The notes beneath the pieces were generated by a model, which saw nothing but the letters and a program-made list of their open reading frames with translations, was not told the DNA's origin and searched no databases. From Paenibacillaceae bacterium (GTDB lineage: Bacteria > Bacillota > Bacilli > Paenibacillales > Paenibacillaceae): a stretch of 64,000 bases of DNA. The first letter of the stretch is position 1; each line of letters starts with the position of its first letter. Shown here in pieces: positions 25,790 to 34,114 of this stretch. The stretch lies in the NCBI GenBank assembly GCA_004134985.1, contig REGQ01000019.1:46021-110020 (forward strand), read 5' to 3'. A program made the position numbers and the translations under genes.

Positions 25790-26689
25790 TTAAGCTGCCA
25801 GTCTTAGTGCCAGAACGCCAACAATTGCGAGCAGCAACCCCACAGCTTCCCGTCTGCTCATTCGCTCCTTCAAATAAAGCCAGGCATACAACAAAACAAA
25901 AATGACATTCATTGCACTAATCGCCGATACGATTCCCGTAACTCCTCCCCGAAAGGCCGGAATAACGAACAGCATGCCTGCAATATTAGTAATGCCGACA
26001 ATCATTCCCCAAGCAAAGGTCCGCCGAGCATTCCAGTACCGCTTCGCTGCCACTTCAGCAGGCCGGGGTTCGGTATCGGCGGCGACTGACTTGCCTCTGC
26101 TCCTCGCTTTGCCAATTGCCCATGACACGCCAAACAGCAACGTTCCGGTTCCGTACATGACCGCCAGCAGCGGCAGCGTCTCGGTATTGACGATTGTCGC
26201 CTGTTTGGAAGTAAGATCTGTGAAAGCAAAAAACAGCATCGTCAGTATGCCCCATTGCACGCCCGCAAGCTTATCCAGTTTGACATCGCGCGAATATTTA
26301 ATCATTAGCAAACCACTGATGACGACAGCAAAGGCCAGCAGCTGCCAGGCATTAAGCCGCTCTCCCCACAACAAACTGGCAACGCCTGCTACAACGATTG
26401 GCGGCAGCGCTGTAAACAAGGCGACCAGGGAGGCTTTTCCAACGGCATAGCCTCGATACATCGATGCATTGGCAATGTAGGAGAACAGTCCCATCATCAG
26501 TCCGAGCATCACCCCGGATGTCCACTGCTGCCCGACAAACATGTTAATCCCAAACGCAATAACCGTCCCCGAGAAGTAGACAGCCAGCAATAGCAAATTC
26601 CTGTCAATCGGCCGCTGCGCCGTCCAATGATATAAAATTCCCCGTAAACCAAAGCAAGCCGCCGCCGCGGCAGCGAATACAAACCACAT
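25790..26689 (-). CDS. EamA/DMT-family transporter
   Basis: A 299-residue membrane protein with about ten predicted helices in two EamA repeats (about 1-130 and 145-299), separated by a charged loop near 190-215. Typical motifs are NASMYRGYAVGKASLVALF, ALPPIVVAGVASLLWGERL and, in the second half, SAISAMNVIFVLLYAWLYLKE. The family exports or imports metabolites such as amino acids or nucleobases; the substrate cannot be predicted. It is monocistronic and divergent from the YisL gene. Confidence 0.87.
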   Translation of the reverse strand: MWFVFAAAAAACFGLRGILYHWTAQRPIDRNLLLLAVYFSGTVIAFGINMFVGQQWTSGVMLGLMMGLFSYIANASMYRGYAVGKASLVALFTALPPIVVAGVASLLWGERLNAWQLLAFAVVISGLLMIKYSRDVKLDKLAGVQWGILTMLFFAFTDLTSKQATIVNTETLPLLAVMYGTGTLLFGVSWAIGKARSRGKSVAADTEPRPAEVAAKRYWNARRTFAWGMIVGITNIAGMLFVIPAFRGGVTGIVSAISAMNVIFVLLYAWLYLKERMSRREAVGLLLAIVGVLALRLAA

Positions 26690-26814
26690 TTACCGCTCTA
26701 CTTCCTCTCTGATGATGCTTTCATAAAATAGTCAATACTCTTCTCATATAGTGGCAGCAATTTGTAATAAAAACAAGTATAATATAAAAGATATTTATTG
26801 AAGGGGGTTTAGGG

Positions 26815-27180
26815 ATGTCTGACAAACTAATTAATATTTTTTACCAATCTCACGCTGGCTCATGGGCATTTCTGGTCATTCTTTTTGTAATCGCCTTCGT
26901 GCTGTTCAAGATCGGCATCGCCAAAGGCGGCAAAATTGTGCATATGATATTGCGATTGTTCTATATCATTATGCTGGTCTCCGGCGTCGGCACACTGATT
27001 GGCTACGGATTCCCGCTTATGTACATCATCAAAGGAATTCTCGCATTTTTTATGATCGGGTTGATGGAAATGGTACTTGGACGCACACAGAGAAAAGAAC
27101 CAGCCGGGATGTTCCTCATCCTGCTGATCTTCTTCGTGGCGATCGTCGTGTTAATGGGATACGGTGTCATCAGCTTCTAA
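26815..27180 (+). CDS. YisL family (DUF1516) membrane protein
   Basis: A 121-residue protein with four hydrophobic helices. The block KIGIAKGGKIVHMILRLFY and the later GLMEMVLGR match the DUF1516 family, for which B. subtilis YisL is the named member. Function is unknown in all members I know. AAGGGGGTTTAGGG precedes the ATG. It is monocistronic and followed by a terminator-like hairpin. Confidence 0.85.
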   Translation: MSDKLINIFYQSHAGSWAFLVILFVIAFVLFKIGIAKGGKIVHMILRLFYIIMLVSGVGTLIGYGFPLMYIIKGILAFFMIGLMEMVLGRTQRKEPAGMFLILLIFFVAIVVLMGYGVISF

Positions 27181-27230
27181 TCCCAGCTGACAACCGCCCA
27201 TTGCGATCACCAATATTGAGTACCAAATTA

Positions 27231-27266
27231 AAGGCTGCCGCTCAATAAGAGCTGCGGTCTTTTTTT
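27231..27266 (+). terminator. intrinsic terminator after yisL-like gene
   Basis: An imperfect GC-rich hairpin (GCTGCCGCTC / GAGCTGCGGTC, AATAA loop) followed by TTTTTTT, 50 bp beyond the stop. Confidence 0.65.
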
Positions 27267-27325
27267 CCTTTCTCCCTCCCGTTCTCGATACATTCCCAAT
27301 TCAGCTTACCCGCAGTTCTTTGGAA

Positions 27326-28186
27326 TCATGCTATTCGCATTTTCTTCCAAGATGAGCTGCAAGGATGTCCGACAGTGTAATGCATCACTTTATCATTCAC
27401 TTGCCAGATCATAGCGCTTAAAGTTTGATGCGGATTGGATGAATTCGATCTCCCTGATCGAATGCCATGGGCACATATGCTCCCTGGCTCGCCGCCTTGC
27501 CCTACATGGCCGGCAACGAGTGTTTGCAGTCTCGCTATCACCTCAGCATCATCCAATTCAGCCTCTTCACGCTTCAAGCTGGCCAACTGCCGCTCAGCTT
27601 GCTGCTGTCTAAGCTTTCGATCTAAACGGGCACTGGCTGATATTCTCCCCTGCTCTTCATGAAACATCAGCAGCGACTGGTTGCTGCGGGCAGCATAACC
27701 CTGCAAGGTCGCATCTTGCAATCCAATTCGGCCTCTGCAATGCTCGAATACAAAAAGACCGCCATTCTTGTCAACCACGAGATGATTGCCGCCGATTGCT
27801 GCTGATCCCATAAATGCATCCTCCAGCAATGCATTCGCTTCAGCAGCGATTGTACACTCACCCAGCGCCTTTGCCTGAATGATTCCCCGTATGTCGCCGC
27901 TCCAAGAAGGGAATACAAAGCTGTCTTTAGCTTGCTCAGACCCAAATTCAAATGTGTTCGGCTCCACATAGTCAAAGTAAGAACTGATCATCATCAGCCC
28001 CTGGCTGTTCAGTCCGGCATTAATCCCCTGCTGCGGCGTCAATCCATAAGCCAATGTGTCATAACCATCCGGCCGGTTAACTTGTCCATGCCAAAAACCG
28101 GTTACAGGGGAATCCGATGTTTTAAACCCAAATATACGCTGCTCACCATTTTTACGATTGATTACAATTGCACCTGTCGTGGACAT
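27326..28186 (-). CDS. NTN-hydrolase-like protein (C45/acyltransferase-type fold suspected)
   Basis: A 286-residue cytoplasmic protein. Family-like blocks are GINAGLNSQGLMMISSYF, AAIGGNHLVVDKNGGLFVFEH, YAARSNQSLLMFHEEQG and, near the C-terminus, ICAHG...SSNPHQTLSAMIWQ. The order of these blocks resembles the choloylglycine/C45 (acyl-CoA:6-APA acyltransferase) group of N-terminal nucleophile hydrolases. However, the expected N-terminal Cys is replaced by Ser-Thr-Thr after the initiator Met, so activity is uncertain. The ATG at 28186 follows AGGTG by 6 nt; 32 upstream in-frame codons are not supported. It is monocistronic. Confidence 0.5.
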   Translation of the reverse strand: MSTTGAIVINRKNGEQRIFGFKTSDSPVTGFWHGQVNRPDGYDTLAYGLTPQQGINAGLNSQGLMMISSYFDYVEPNTFEFGSEQAKDSFVFPSWSGDIRGIIQAKALGECTIAAEANALLEDAFMGSAAIGGNHLVVDKNGGLFVFEHCRGRIGLQDATLQGYAARSNQSLLMFHEEQGRISASARLDRKLRQQQAERQLASLKREEAELDDAEVIARLQTLVAGHVGQGGEPGSICAHGIRSGRSNSSNPHQTLSAMIWQVNDKVMHYTVGHPCSSSWKKMRIA

Positions 28187-28495
28187 CTCAATCACCTGCT
28201 GATTGTCATAATATATAACATATAAAACTTTAAATTCGAATGTGTCATTTAATGTAACACAATCAATATAGCATACTTTCATTTATTTCTCGCGTGCAAA
28301 GGTCTCACAGTGCAAAAAAGTGCCATGATAATGCAAAAAACTTCGCATAACCAGTAGTGACCAGCGGCCAAATCGTTCTATCATCTGCCCATTATATTAA
28401 AAAAAGTGCTATAGGATAGCGAGAAACCCGCTTCCTAATAGCACTTCATTGCATTATATTATGAGCTTGTCGCTGCCCTGATGTAGCAGCGCTTC
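28187..28495. other. intergenic region: promoter of the NTN-like gene and GPx terminator
   Basis: About 310 bp without a gene. The left part holds the AT-rich minus-strand promoter of the gene at 27326-28186, and the right part holds the terminator of the peroxidase gene. Nothing else was seen. Confidence 0.5.
28399..28446 (-). terminator. intrinsic terminator of the glutathione peroxidase gene
   Basis: On the minus strand, AAGTGCTATTAGGA pairs with TCCTATAGCACTT (one bulge) and is followed by a run of seven T. It lies 50 bp past the stop codon. Confidence 0.85.
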
Positions 28496-29041
28496 TTATA
28501 ACAGCGCCTCAATGGCTGGAGCAATGTCCACAGGGTTCACCGGCGATTCAAAACGACCAACTACCTGCCCATTGCGGTCGATCAGAAACTTCGTAAAGTT
28601 CCATTTGATCTCATCGTCCTGCAATTGTTCCGGCATATTCTTCTCAAACATCGCTTGCATTTTTTGACCGGCAGGTGTTGACTGATCAAATCCGGCAAAC
28701 GGCGCCTGCTCAATCAAATAAGCAAACAGCGGATGCTTGGTTTCGTCGCGAACCTCAACCTTCTCAAACAGCGGGAACGAGACACCATAATTGATTTGGC
28801 AGAAGATATTGATTTCTTCATTTTCACCGGGGTCCTGTCCGCCGAATTGATTGCATGGGAAGCCCAGAATGACAAGGCCCTGGTCCTTGTACTGTTCGTA
28901 AAGCTTCTGCAACTCAGCATACTGCGGAGTGTAACCGCACTTGCTGGCAGTGTTGACGATCAACAGCGGCTTGCCGCGATATTCCGACAACTGAACCTCC
29001 GAGCCACGAATTGAATTGGCAACAAACTGATACACGCTCAT
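28496..29041 (-). CDS. glutathione peroxidase family protein (thiol peroxidase)
   Basis: A 181-residue peroxidase of the GPx family, in its Cys form. The catalytic tetrad blocks are present: NTASKCGYTPQY (peroxidatic Cys), FPCNQFGGQDPG (Gln) and IKWNFTKFLID (Trp/Asn). Bacterial members of this kind usually take electrons from thioredoxin rather than glutathione. That fits the thioredoxin reductase gene just upstream on the same strand (88 bp apart). The start is ambiguous: an ATG at 29053, the ATG used here at 29041, or a GTG at 29035, which has the best spacing to GGAAGGA. Confidence 0.88.
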   Translation of the reverse strand: MSVYQFVANSIRGSEVQLSEYRGKPLLIVNTASKCGYTPQYAELQKLYEQYKDQGLVILGFPCNQFGGQDPGENEEINIFCQINYGVSFPLFEKVEVRDETKHPLFAYLIEQAPFAGFDQSTPAGQKMQAMFEKNMPEQLQDDEIKWNFTKFLIDRNGQVVGRFESPVNPVDIAPAIEALL

Positions 29042-29128
29042 TCCTTCCAGCATCCTCTCTACATAGCTTGTTTCACTTTAATTTCATCATACCACTAACC
29101 CGTTGCCAAAACCAGTTCGCTTATGAGG

Positions 29129-30082
29129 TTATACTACGAATGCTTCCGCCTCGACAGCCTCCAAATACCGTTCACAATCAAGCGCCGCCATACACCCTGT
29201 TCCTGCGGCGCTAATTGCCTGGCGGTAACGGCTGTCCTGCACATCTCCGCATGCGAACACGCCCGGGAGGCTCGTTTCTGTCGTGCCTGGATTGACAAGC
29301 ACATAGCCCTGTTCGTCAGTTGTGACCAGCCCCTGCAGAAACTTCGTATTCGGAGTATGCCCGATCGCTATGAAAATACCGTCTGTCTCGATTACCTCAA
29401 CCTGTCCAGACGTATTGTTGAACAGTTTTAGACCGGTAACGCCCTGCTCGCCTGCCACGATCTCAAGAGGCGAATGATTTAATACCCAGCTGATTTTTGG
29501 ATTGCTACGCGCTCTGTCCTGCATAATTTTGGAGGCGCGCAGTTCACTGCGGCGATGTACCAGCACCACTTCGGAAGCAAACCGTGTCAGGAAATTCGCT
29601 TCTTCCATTGCGGAATCTCCACCGCCGACGACCACGATTTTTTTGCCGCGGAAGAAAAACCCGTCACAAGTTGCGCAAGTGCTCACCCCGCGGCCGATAT
29701 TTTCCTTTTCCCCTGGGATACCCAAATATTTGGCTGAGGCTCCTGTGGAAATAATGATTGATTCGGCAGTAATCTCCCCAATCCCTTCAACAGACAATGT
29801 AAACGGACGCTCAGTTCCCTTTACTTCATTGACCCAACCTGTCCGAAATTCAGCCCCGAAACGCTCCGCTTGCTTGCGCATATTATCCATCAGTTCCGGC
29901 CCCATAATGCCCTCAGGGAAACCGGGGAAGTTCTCCACCTCGGTCGTAGTCGTAAGTTGTCCGCCAGGCTCCGGTCCTTCAATAATCAGTGGGCTCATAT
30001 TGGCTCTTGCCAAGTATATTGCCGCTGTCAGCCCCGCTGGTCCCGTTCCAATAATGACAGTTTTGTACGCTGCTGTGCTCAT
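29129..30082 (-). CDS. trxB: thioredoxin reductase
   Basis: A 317-residue NADPH-dependent flavoenzyme that reduces thioredoxin. FAD binding is seen in VIIGTGPAGLTAAIYLARA, the redox-active pair in STCATCDGFFF, NADPH binding in VVVGGGDSAMEEANFL, and the C-terminal FAD motif in GVFACGDVQDSRYRQ. The length and motif order are those of low-molecular-weight bacterial TrxB. The ATG at 30082 has AAGGAG 9 nt upstream; 17 extra in-frame codons were not used. It may share a transcript with the downstream peroxidase gene. Confidence 0.93.
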   Translation of the reverse strand: MSTAAYKTVIIGTGPAGLTAAIYLARANMSPLIIEGPEPGGQLTTTTEVENFPGFPEGIMGPELMDNMRKQAERFGAEFRTGWVNEVKGTERPFTLSVEGIGEITAESIIISTGASAKYLGIPGEKENIGRGVSTCATCDGFFFRGKKIVVVGGGDSAMEEANFLTRFASEVVLVHRRSELRASKIMQDRARSNPKISWVLNHSPLEIVAGEQGVTGLKLFNNTSGQVEVIETDGIFIAIGHTPNTKFLQGLVTTDEQGYVLVNPGTTETSLPGVFACGDVQDSRYRQAISAAGTGCMAALDCERYLEAVEAEAFVV

Positions 30083-30208
30083 ATGATCGCGCTCCTTCAA
30101 GTTTATAAGATGATAATCTGTCGTTTCAATCAACTACTTACAGATTACCATCTGAGCGATCCGGCTGCATGAAGGCGACATGAAAAAACAATGAACCCTT
30201 CATGAAGA

Positions 30209-30946
30209 TCAATCGGCAATTCGATAGCCGACACCTCTGACGGTTGCAATATAGTGCGGACTTTTCGGATCGTCACCGAGCTTCTGCCGCAAGCTTTTAA
30301 TATGAACATCGACAGAATTGCTGCCTCCAAAATAACTGTCGCCCCAGAGCGCGGTCATCAGCTGCTGTCTTGTCATTACCCCGCCGCCGTTCAGCAACAG
30401 CACCTTCAGCAGATCGAATTCCGTCTTCGTCAATTCCACTTTGCCGCCACGCTGACGAACAGTGATTCGCTTTAAATCGACGACGACATCCCGGAATCGG
30501 AGCACATCCGGCTGGATATCGGGTCCGGTGTTCTGCAGTTGCACCATCGCTTCAATTTTGGAAATGGCCTGCTCAAGCGGGCAAGGCCATAGCAGGGTAT
30601 GCTCGTCCGAAGCTTCGTCAGGAGCAGCTTCCCCCTCTTGCGTAAGGAACAGTACTGCCGGGGAACTGCCAACATTGGCGCGCTGAGGAGCAAACGCCGG
30701 CTGCATCGTGCGGTCGATAATGATCAGGTCGCTGTCTATTGTGCGCAGTACAGGATCATTGTCATGATGAAATACGAGAACATCGTAGCACCGTATCGTC
30801 AACGCAATAATCAAGGAACGCACCGCCCCTGGAAGCGGACTGATCATGACGATTCGTTTCGTCGTCTCGCAGTATTGTCCTTCGATAAAATTCAGTTCAA
30901 GCCGGTTCACATCATTCATGGACCCCTGATCTTCCAGCTGCTGCAT
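30209..30946 (-). CDS. response-regulator-like protein with degenerate receiver and OmpR DNA-binding domain
   Basis: A 245-residue protein. The C-terminal winged helix (about 145-243) is a good OmpR domain: VELTKTEFDLLKVLLLNGG, RQQLMTALWGDSYFGGSNSV, DVHIKSLRQKLGDDP, IATVRGVGYRI. The N-terminal ~120 residues keep the receiver pattern only loosely. The acidic pair is missing (RIVMISPLPG), the conserved Lys-Pro is replaced by WPCPLEQ, although an Asp remains in DLIIIDRTM. No kinase gene is adjacent. It may be a phosphorylation-independent orphan regulator. The ATG was chosen 10 nt after AAGGAG; the GTG three codons upstream is too close to it. Confidence 0.82.
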   Translation of the reverse strand: MQQLEDQGSMNDVNRLELNFIEGQYCETTKRIVMISPLPGAVRSLIIALTIRCYDVLVFHHDNDPVLRTIDSDLIIIDRTMQPAFAPQRANVGSSPAVLFLTQEGEAAPDEASDEHTLLWPCPLEQAISKIEAMVQLQNTGPDIQPDVLRFRDVVVDLKRITVRQRGGKVELTKTEFDLLKVLLLNGGGVMTRQQLMTALWGDSYFGGSNSVDVHIKSLRQKLGDDPKSPHYIATVRGVGYRIAD

Positions 30947-31033
30947 GATTGGCACGCTCCTTTCAACGATTGTTCCTATAGCAGTCTTGCGATGACAATT
31001 CAGTCAGAAAGCCTTCGAACACCAATCTTGCAT

Positions 31034-31318
31034 TCAATCCTCACCAACAAATTGAAATACAATGCCTTCCTTATCGCAATCCACAATGAGATCTGTTTTC
31101 TCCAAATACCAGATATCCTTTTCTTCCATAAAAAAAGTAACGCGGCCTTCGACGATTGAAATAGCAGGATAGAGCGGGGTCGCCTTCATTAGTCCTAACG
31201 AAAACCCCTCTCTGCCTCCGCTGCTGTAACGGGTATATATGCGAACCTCATCACCTGCCTGAAATCCCCATTCATTAAGGAAACAATTCAGCGCTGCTTC
31301 GGTTATGGTAAGTTTCAC
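31034..31318 (-). CDS. HesB/YneR-like protein of the iron-sulfur A-type scaffold fold
   Basis: A 94-residue protein with the HesB-like fold pattern: MKLTITEAALNCFLNEWGF, DEVRIYTRYSSGG, GFSLGLMKATPLY, and VTFFMEEKDIWYLEKTDLIVD. It resembles B. subtilis YneR and lacks the C-terminal CxC of true IscA/SufA carriers, so it is unlikely to hold an Fe-S cluster in the usual way. Function is unknown for this branch. It is monocistronic, and a new gene group follows after a 300-bp gap. Confidence 0.8.
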   Translation of the reverse strand: MKLTITEAALNCFLNEWGFQAGDEVRIYTRYSSGGREGFSLGLMKATPLYPAISIVEGRVTFFMEEKDIWYLEKTDLIVDCDKEGIVFQFVGED

Positions 31319-31618
31319 TCCAATTCCCCCCGTCTAAAGCGGTTTTGACCTTCTTCCCAGTATACCATACTCAGGCGCGTCCATCCTATGCTTTTAATTG
31401 TTCCCGCAGCTCATTTCGCCTGCTAACAGGCTGTTGGCATTGCTGGCTCCATCGCTTGGTTTTGCTATCATGCTGTGGACCTGCCCGTTCATTTATTGTT
31501 TCACAAATAAAAAGCCTCCATATCCATTTGTTCCGGATAGGAGGCGTTCAACAGCACACTGTACAATCATCACTGCATGCTAAAGCATTGCGGCAAGGAA
31601 TAGTCATTCAGCAATTGC
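31319..31618. other. 300-bp intergenic region
   Basis: Contains the terminator of the amino-sugar-acid operon (31506-31545) and the minus-strand promoter region of the HesB-like gene. No further gene or repeat was seen. Confidence 0.45.
31506..31545 (-). terminator. intrinsic terminator of the amino-sugar-acid operon
   Basis: On the minus strand GCCTCCTATCC pairs with GGATATGGAGGC (one mismatch region) around a 9-nt loop, followed by TTTTTATTTG. It lies about 75 bp after the last gene of the operon. Confidence 0.8.
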
Positions 31619-32335
31619 TTAGACATCATAGGAAACGAGATAAGGCTGCAATTCGGTATTATAATGGCCTACACTATATTCTACAATCGTACCCGTCACA
31701 TCGTACGAAGACCGCAGCCGCTTGAACATTGCTTTTCCATGAGGGATCTGCAGCAATCGCTCCACTTCCTCCGGAGCCGGTCCTACCGTAAACCGGTCCT
31801 TAAAGTTGCTTATATCAATCTGACTTTCCTCAATGAGTTCATAAAGCGACTGAAACGCAAGCTCGTCCAATTCACGAAAGGGCAAAATGGCAGACGATAA
31901 GTAATGGGAATAATGGATGTACGGTTTTCCATCAAGCACATACAATCGTTCAATCTTCAAACATTGGGCGCCAAACAGTTGAAACCGTTCATCCTGCTCT
32001 TCATTCTCCATCCACTCGGCATGAAGCAGCTGCTTCTCGATTTTGTGGCCTTCTTCAACCAAAATTTCAGTGAATCGTTTGCCTTTCGACAGCTTGGAAA
32101 ACGATGTATTGCGGATAACGATCGTGCCTACACCGCTTTTCTTCTCCACATAGCCTTCTTGCGCCAACTCTTGAATTGCATTGCGAACCGTCATTTTACT
32201 GACGTTGAATTCACTTTCGAGCTGCGGCTCAGAAGGAATGTTCGTGCCAAGCGGATAGGCGCCATGCAAAATCCGGTCCTTGATAATTTTCTTTACTTGC
32301 AAGTACAAGGGACCTTTCTTTCTAGTGATGGACAT
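31619..32335 (-). CDS. GntR-family regulator with UTRA domain
   Basis: A 238-residue regulator of the HutC subfamily. The winged HTH (about 5-75) has GTNIPSEPQLESEFNVSKMT and VRNAIQELAQEGYVEKKSG. The UTRA ligand domain (about 95-235) shows LKIERLYVLDGKPYIHYSHY and GTIVEYSVGHYNTE. UTRA domains bind small sugars or phosphorylated sugars. It is the last gene of the five-gene operon, 9 bp behind the kinase, and is the natural regulator of the pathway. The 12-bp palindrome at 36378-36389 upstream of the first gene is a candidate site. Confidence 0.88.
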   Translation of the reverse strand: MSITRKKGPLYLQVKKIIKDRILHGAYPLGTNIPSEPQLESEFNVSKMTVRNAIQELAQEGYVEKKSGVGTIVIRNTSFSKLSKGKRFTEILVEEGHKIEKQLLHAEWMENEEQDERFQLFGAQCLKIERLYVLDGKPYIHYSHYLSSAILPFRELDELAFQSLYELIEESQIDISNFKDRFTVGPAPEEVERLLQIPHGKAMFKRLRSSYDVTGTIVEYSVGHYNTELQPYLVSYDV

Positions 32336-32344
32336 CTGCTATCA

Positions 32345-33361
32345 CTACCTCTCCACATCCCGCATTGTATTCTGCATCGCCTGGAACACTTCCGCTTCCG
32401 TAGAAGTAGGGGTGTCCCCGGCAACCGTATGAGCCAGCATGGCCGCGGTTGCTGCAAAATCAACGGTCCGCTTCGTCTCGAACCCGCATGCTTCCCCGTG
32501 CATGATGCCGCTCGCGAAAGCATCTCCTGCGCCAATCCGGTCATAGACGGCAAAGGTCAGCCGATTGGCATATTCGAATGCCCCGTCTTTGTACAGAAAC
32601 CCTTGCAGTGTATGGGTATTGTCGCGGTTGACTTCGCGGTGCGTACCGGCGATAGCCGCAATCCCGTACTTCGCAGCTACCTGCGGAATCAACTGCTGCA
32701 GCTGCTCCATCCGCTCTGTCGCAGATGTCTGCAGGCCAAGCGTATAGAGCGCATCCCGCTCATTCATCATGACGAGATCGGCCAGCTGCAGCAATTCTTC
32801 ATAATGCGGTCTGGCCAGCGCATATCCATTGTCTCCCCATAACGACGGGCGGTAATTGCAGTCGAAGACAATCTTGCCTCCTTCAGCTTTGACAGCGCGG
32901 GCCAGCTCTTTCATCTGGTGCCGGACCGTATCACTCATCGCCAGCGTAATGCCGCACAGATGCAGAACATCGATGGCTTTGGCAAGCTCAGCCGTACGGT
33001 AAGATCCAAGGTCAGCCGTGTTGAAGCTGCTTCCCAGCCGATCCGTATAAGTCACGCGGCTTGGGCGTGCGCCAAAGCCATTTTCAAGAAAGTACATGCC
33101 TATATACTTGCCGCCTTTTTGAATATGTTTGGTGTCGATGCCCAGCTTGCGCAAGTAGGCATGCGCCGCCGCCCCAAGCGGATTGTCCGGCAGCGTAGAG
33201 ACAAGTGAAGTGGCATGGCCAAACCTGGCCAATGCAGACACAATATTAACACCTGTCCCAGAAAATGAATACTGCAGATTATTGGCTTGGGCAAGCGATT
33301 CATAGCCAGGCACTTGCAGCCGCATCATCACTTCCCCGAACGCCGCAATCCGTTTAGACAT
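32345..33361 (-). CDS. PfkB-family sugar kinase, KDG kinase-like
   Basis: A 338-residue ribokinase-family kinase. It has FGEVMMRLQVPGYESLAQAN at the N-terminus, the substrate-side block YSFSGTGVNIVSALARFGH and the ATP-site DRIGAGDAFASGIMHGE with catalytic Asp. Overall similarity is to 2-keto-3-deoxygluconate kinases (KdgK), which make KDG-6-phosphate. The gene overlaps the upstream aldolase gene by 8 bp, so the two are translationally coupled. A KDG kinase directly coupled to a KDGP aldolase implies that the pathway reaches unphosphorylated KDG first. Confidence 0.88.
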   Translation of the reverse strand: MSKRIAAFGEVMMRLQVPGYESLAQANNLQYSFSGTGVNIVSALARFGHATSLVSTLPDNPLGAAAHAYLRKLGIDTKHIQKGGKYIGMYFLENGFGARPSRVTYTDRLGSSFNTADLGSYRTAELAKAIDVLHLCGITLAMSDTVRHQMKELARAVKAEGGKIVFDCNYRPSLWGDNGYALARPHYEELLQLADLVMMNERDALYTLGLQTSATERMEQLQQLIPQVAAKYGIAAIAGTHREVNRDNTHTLQGFLYKDGAFEYANRLTFAVYDRIGAGDAFASGIMHGEACGFETKRTVDFAATAAMLAHTVAGDTPTSTEAEVFQAMQNTMRDVER

Positions 33362-34112
33362 ATTGATCCACCAAAGCCGTTAATTGCTTGTAAAGCTCCA
33401 CAACATCCTCGACATTCGTACTTCCTGTCTCAGGGTTGATAATGGAGGAATATACATGCGGAATAACTTGCGGAACGCCAGCTTCCAGCGCGATCCGTAC
33501 GATTGGCGCAAAGTTCTCAAGATCGATGCCGCCTGTCGGCTCAAGCGCGAATCCTTCCTCGCCGCATGCCTTCGCTACGGCGCGATATTCTTCCTCCAGC
33601 TTCAGTCCTTGCATCGGGAAATATTTCAGCGCATTGCCGCCCATATCGCGAACTAACGCAATCGCCGCTTTGACAGGAACAATCGCTTGCTCAGGATGGC
33701 TTGCGCTTACCGGTCCTGCGGAAATATTCACATAGCCTACTTGACCGCTTGGCGATACCAGGCTGTTCACCCAGCTGTCTTGCCCATTCAAATTCGCGCG
33801 GGTTGCCCCTACGGCTGGAAAAACCTGATTGATATGCACGCCTGCATAGCCTTTGACGATTTCTGCGACAACAGCCGCCTGACGGTTATCTCCCGCGCCA
33901 AGTCCGATGGACACAGCATTGTCGATCGCTTCCCCATACTGCTTCATCGCGGTAATCGCTTCTGCAGCGTTCGGATAGCTTTTGGACAGCACACCGACAA
34001 GAACATGCCCTTCCGCCGCTGCGAATACCGCTTTGGCATTGTCAATGCTGTTCGTTAATACATTCAGTGCCGCCCGATTTTTATAAAGACGCTTTTCCAT
34101 GGATGCTGACAT
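33354..34112 (-). CDS. dgaF: DgaF-family 2-dehydro-3-deoxy-6-phosphogluconate aldolase
   Basis: A 252-residue protein of the DgaF/KDGP aldolase family, which splits KDG-6-phosphate to pyruvate and glyceraldehyde-3-phosphate. Recognisable blocks are RAALNVLTNSIDNAKAVFAA, AVSIGLGAGDNRQAAVVAEI, AGVHINQVFPAVGATRANL, GGNALKYFPMQGL (likely Schiff-base Lys) and EPTGGIDLENF. This family differs from the common Eda aldolase and is typically encoded next to DgaE, as here: only 2 bp separate it from the dgaE-like gene upstream. The symbol follows the Salmonella D-glucosaminate operon. Confidence 0.88.
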   Translation of the reverse strand: MSASMEKRLYKNRAALNVLTNSIDNAKAVFAAAEGHVLVGVLSKSYPNAAEAITAMKQYGEAIDNAVSIGLGAGDNRQAAVVAEIVKGYAGVHINQVFPAVGATRANLNGQDSWVNSLVSPSGQVGYVNISAGPVSASHPEQAIVPVKAAIALVRDMGGNALKYFPMQGLKLEEEYRAVAKACGEEGFALEPTGGIDLENFAPIVRIALEAGVPQVIPHVYSSIINPETGSTNVEDVVELYKQLTALVDQYV

Positions 34113-34114
34113 AA

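Noticed and set aside
31904..32842. A 312-codon plus-strand open frame.
   Set aside because: Antisense to the UTRA-GntR and KDG-kinase genes, both with clear motifs; no binding site or family match.
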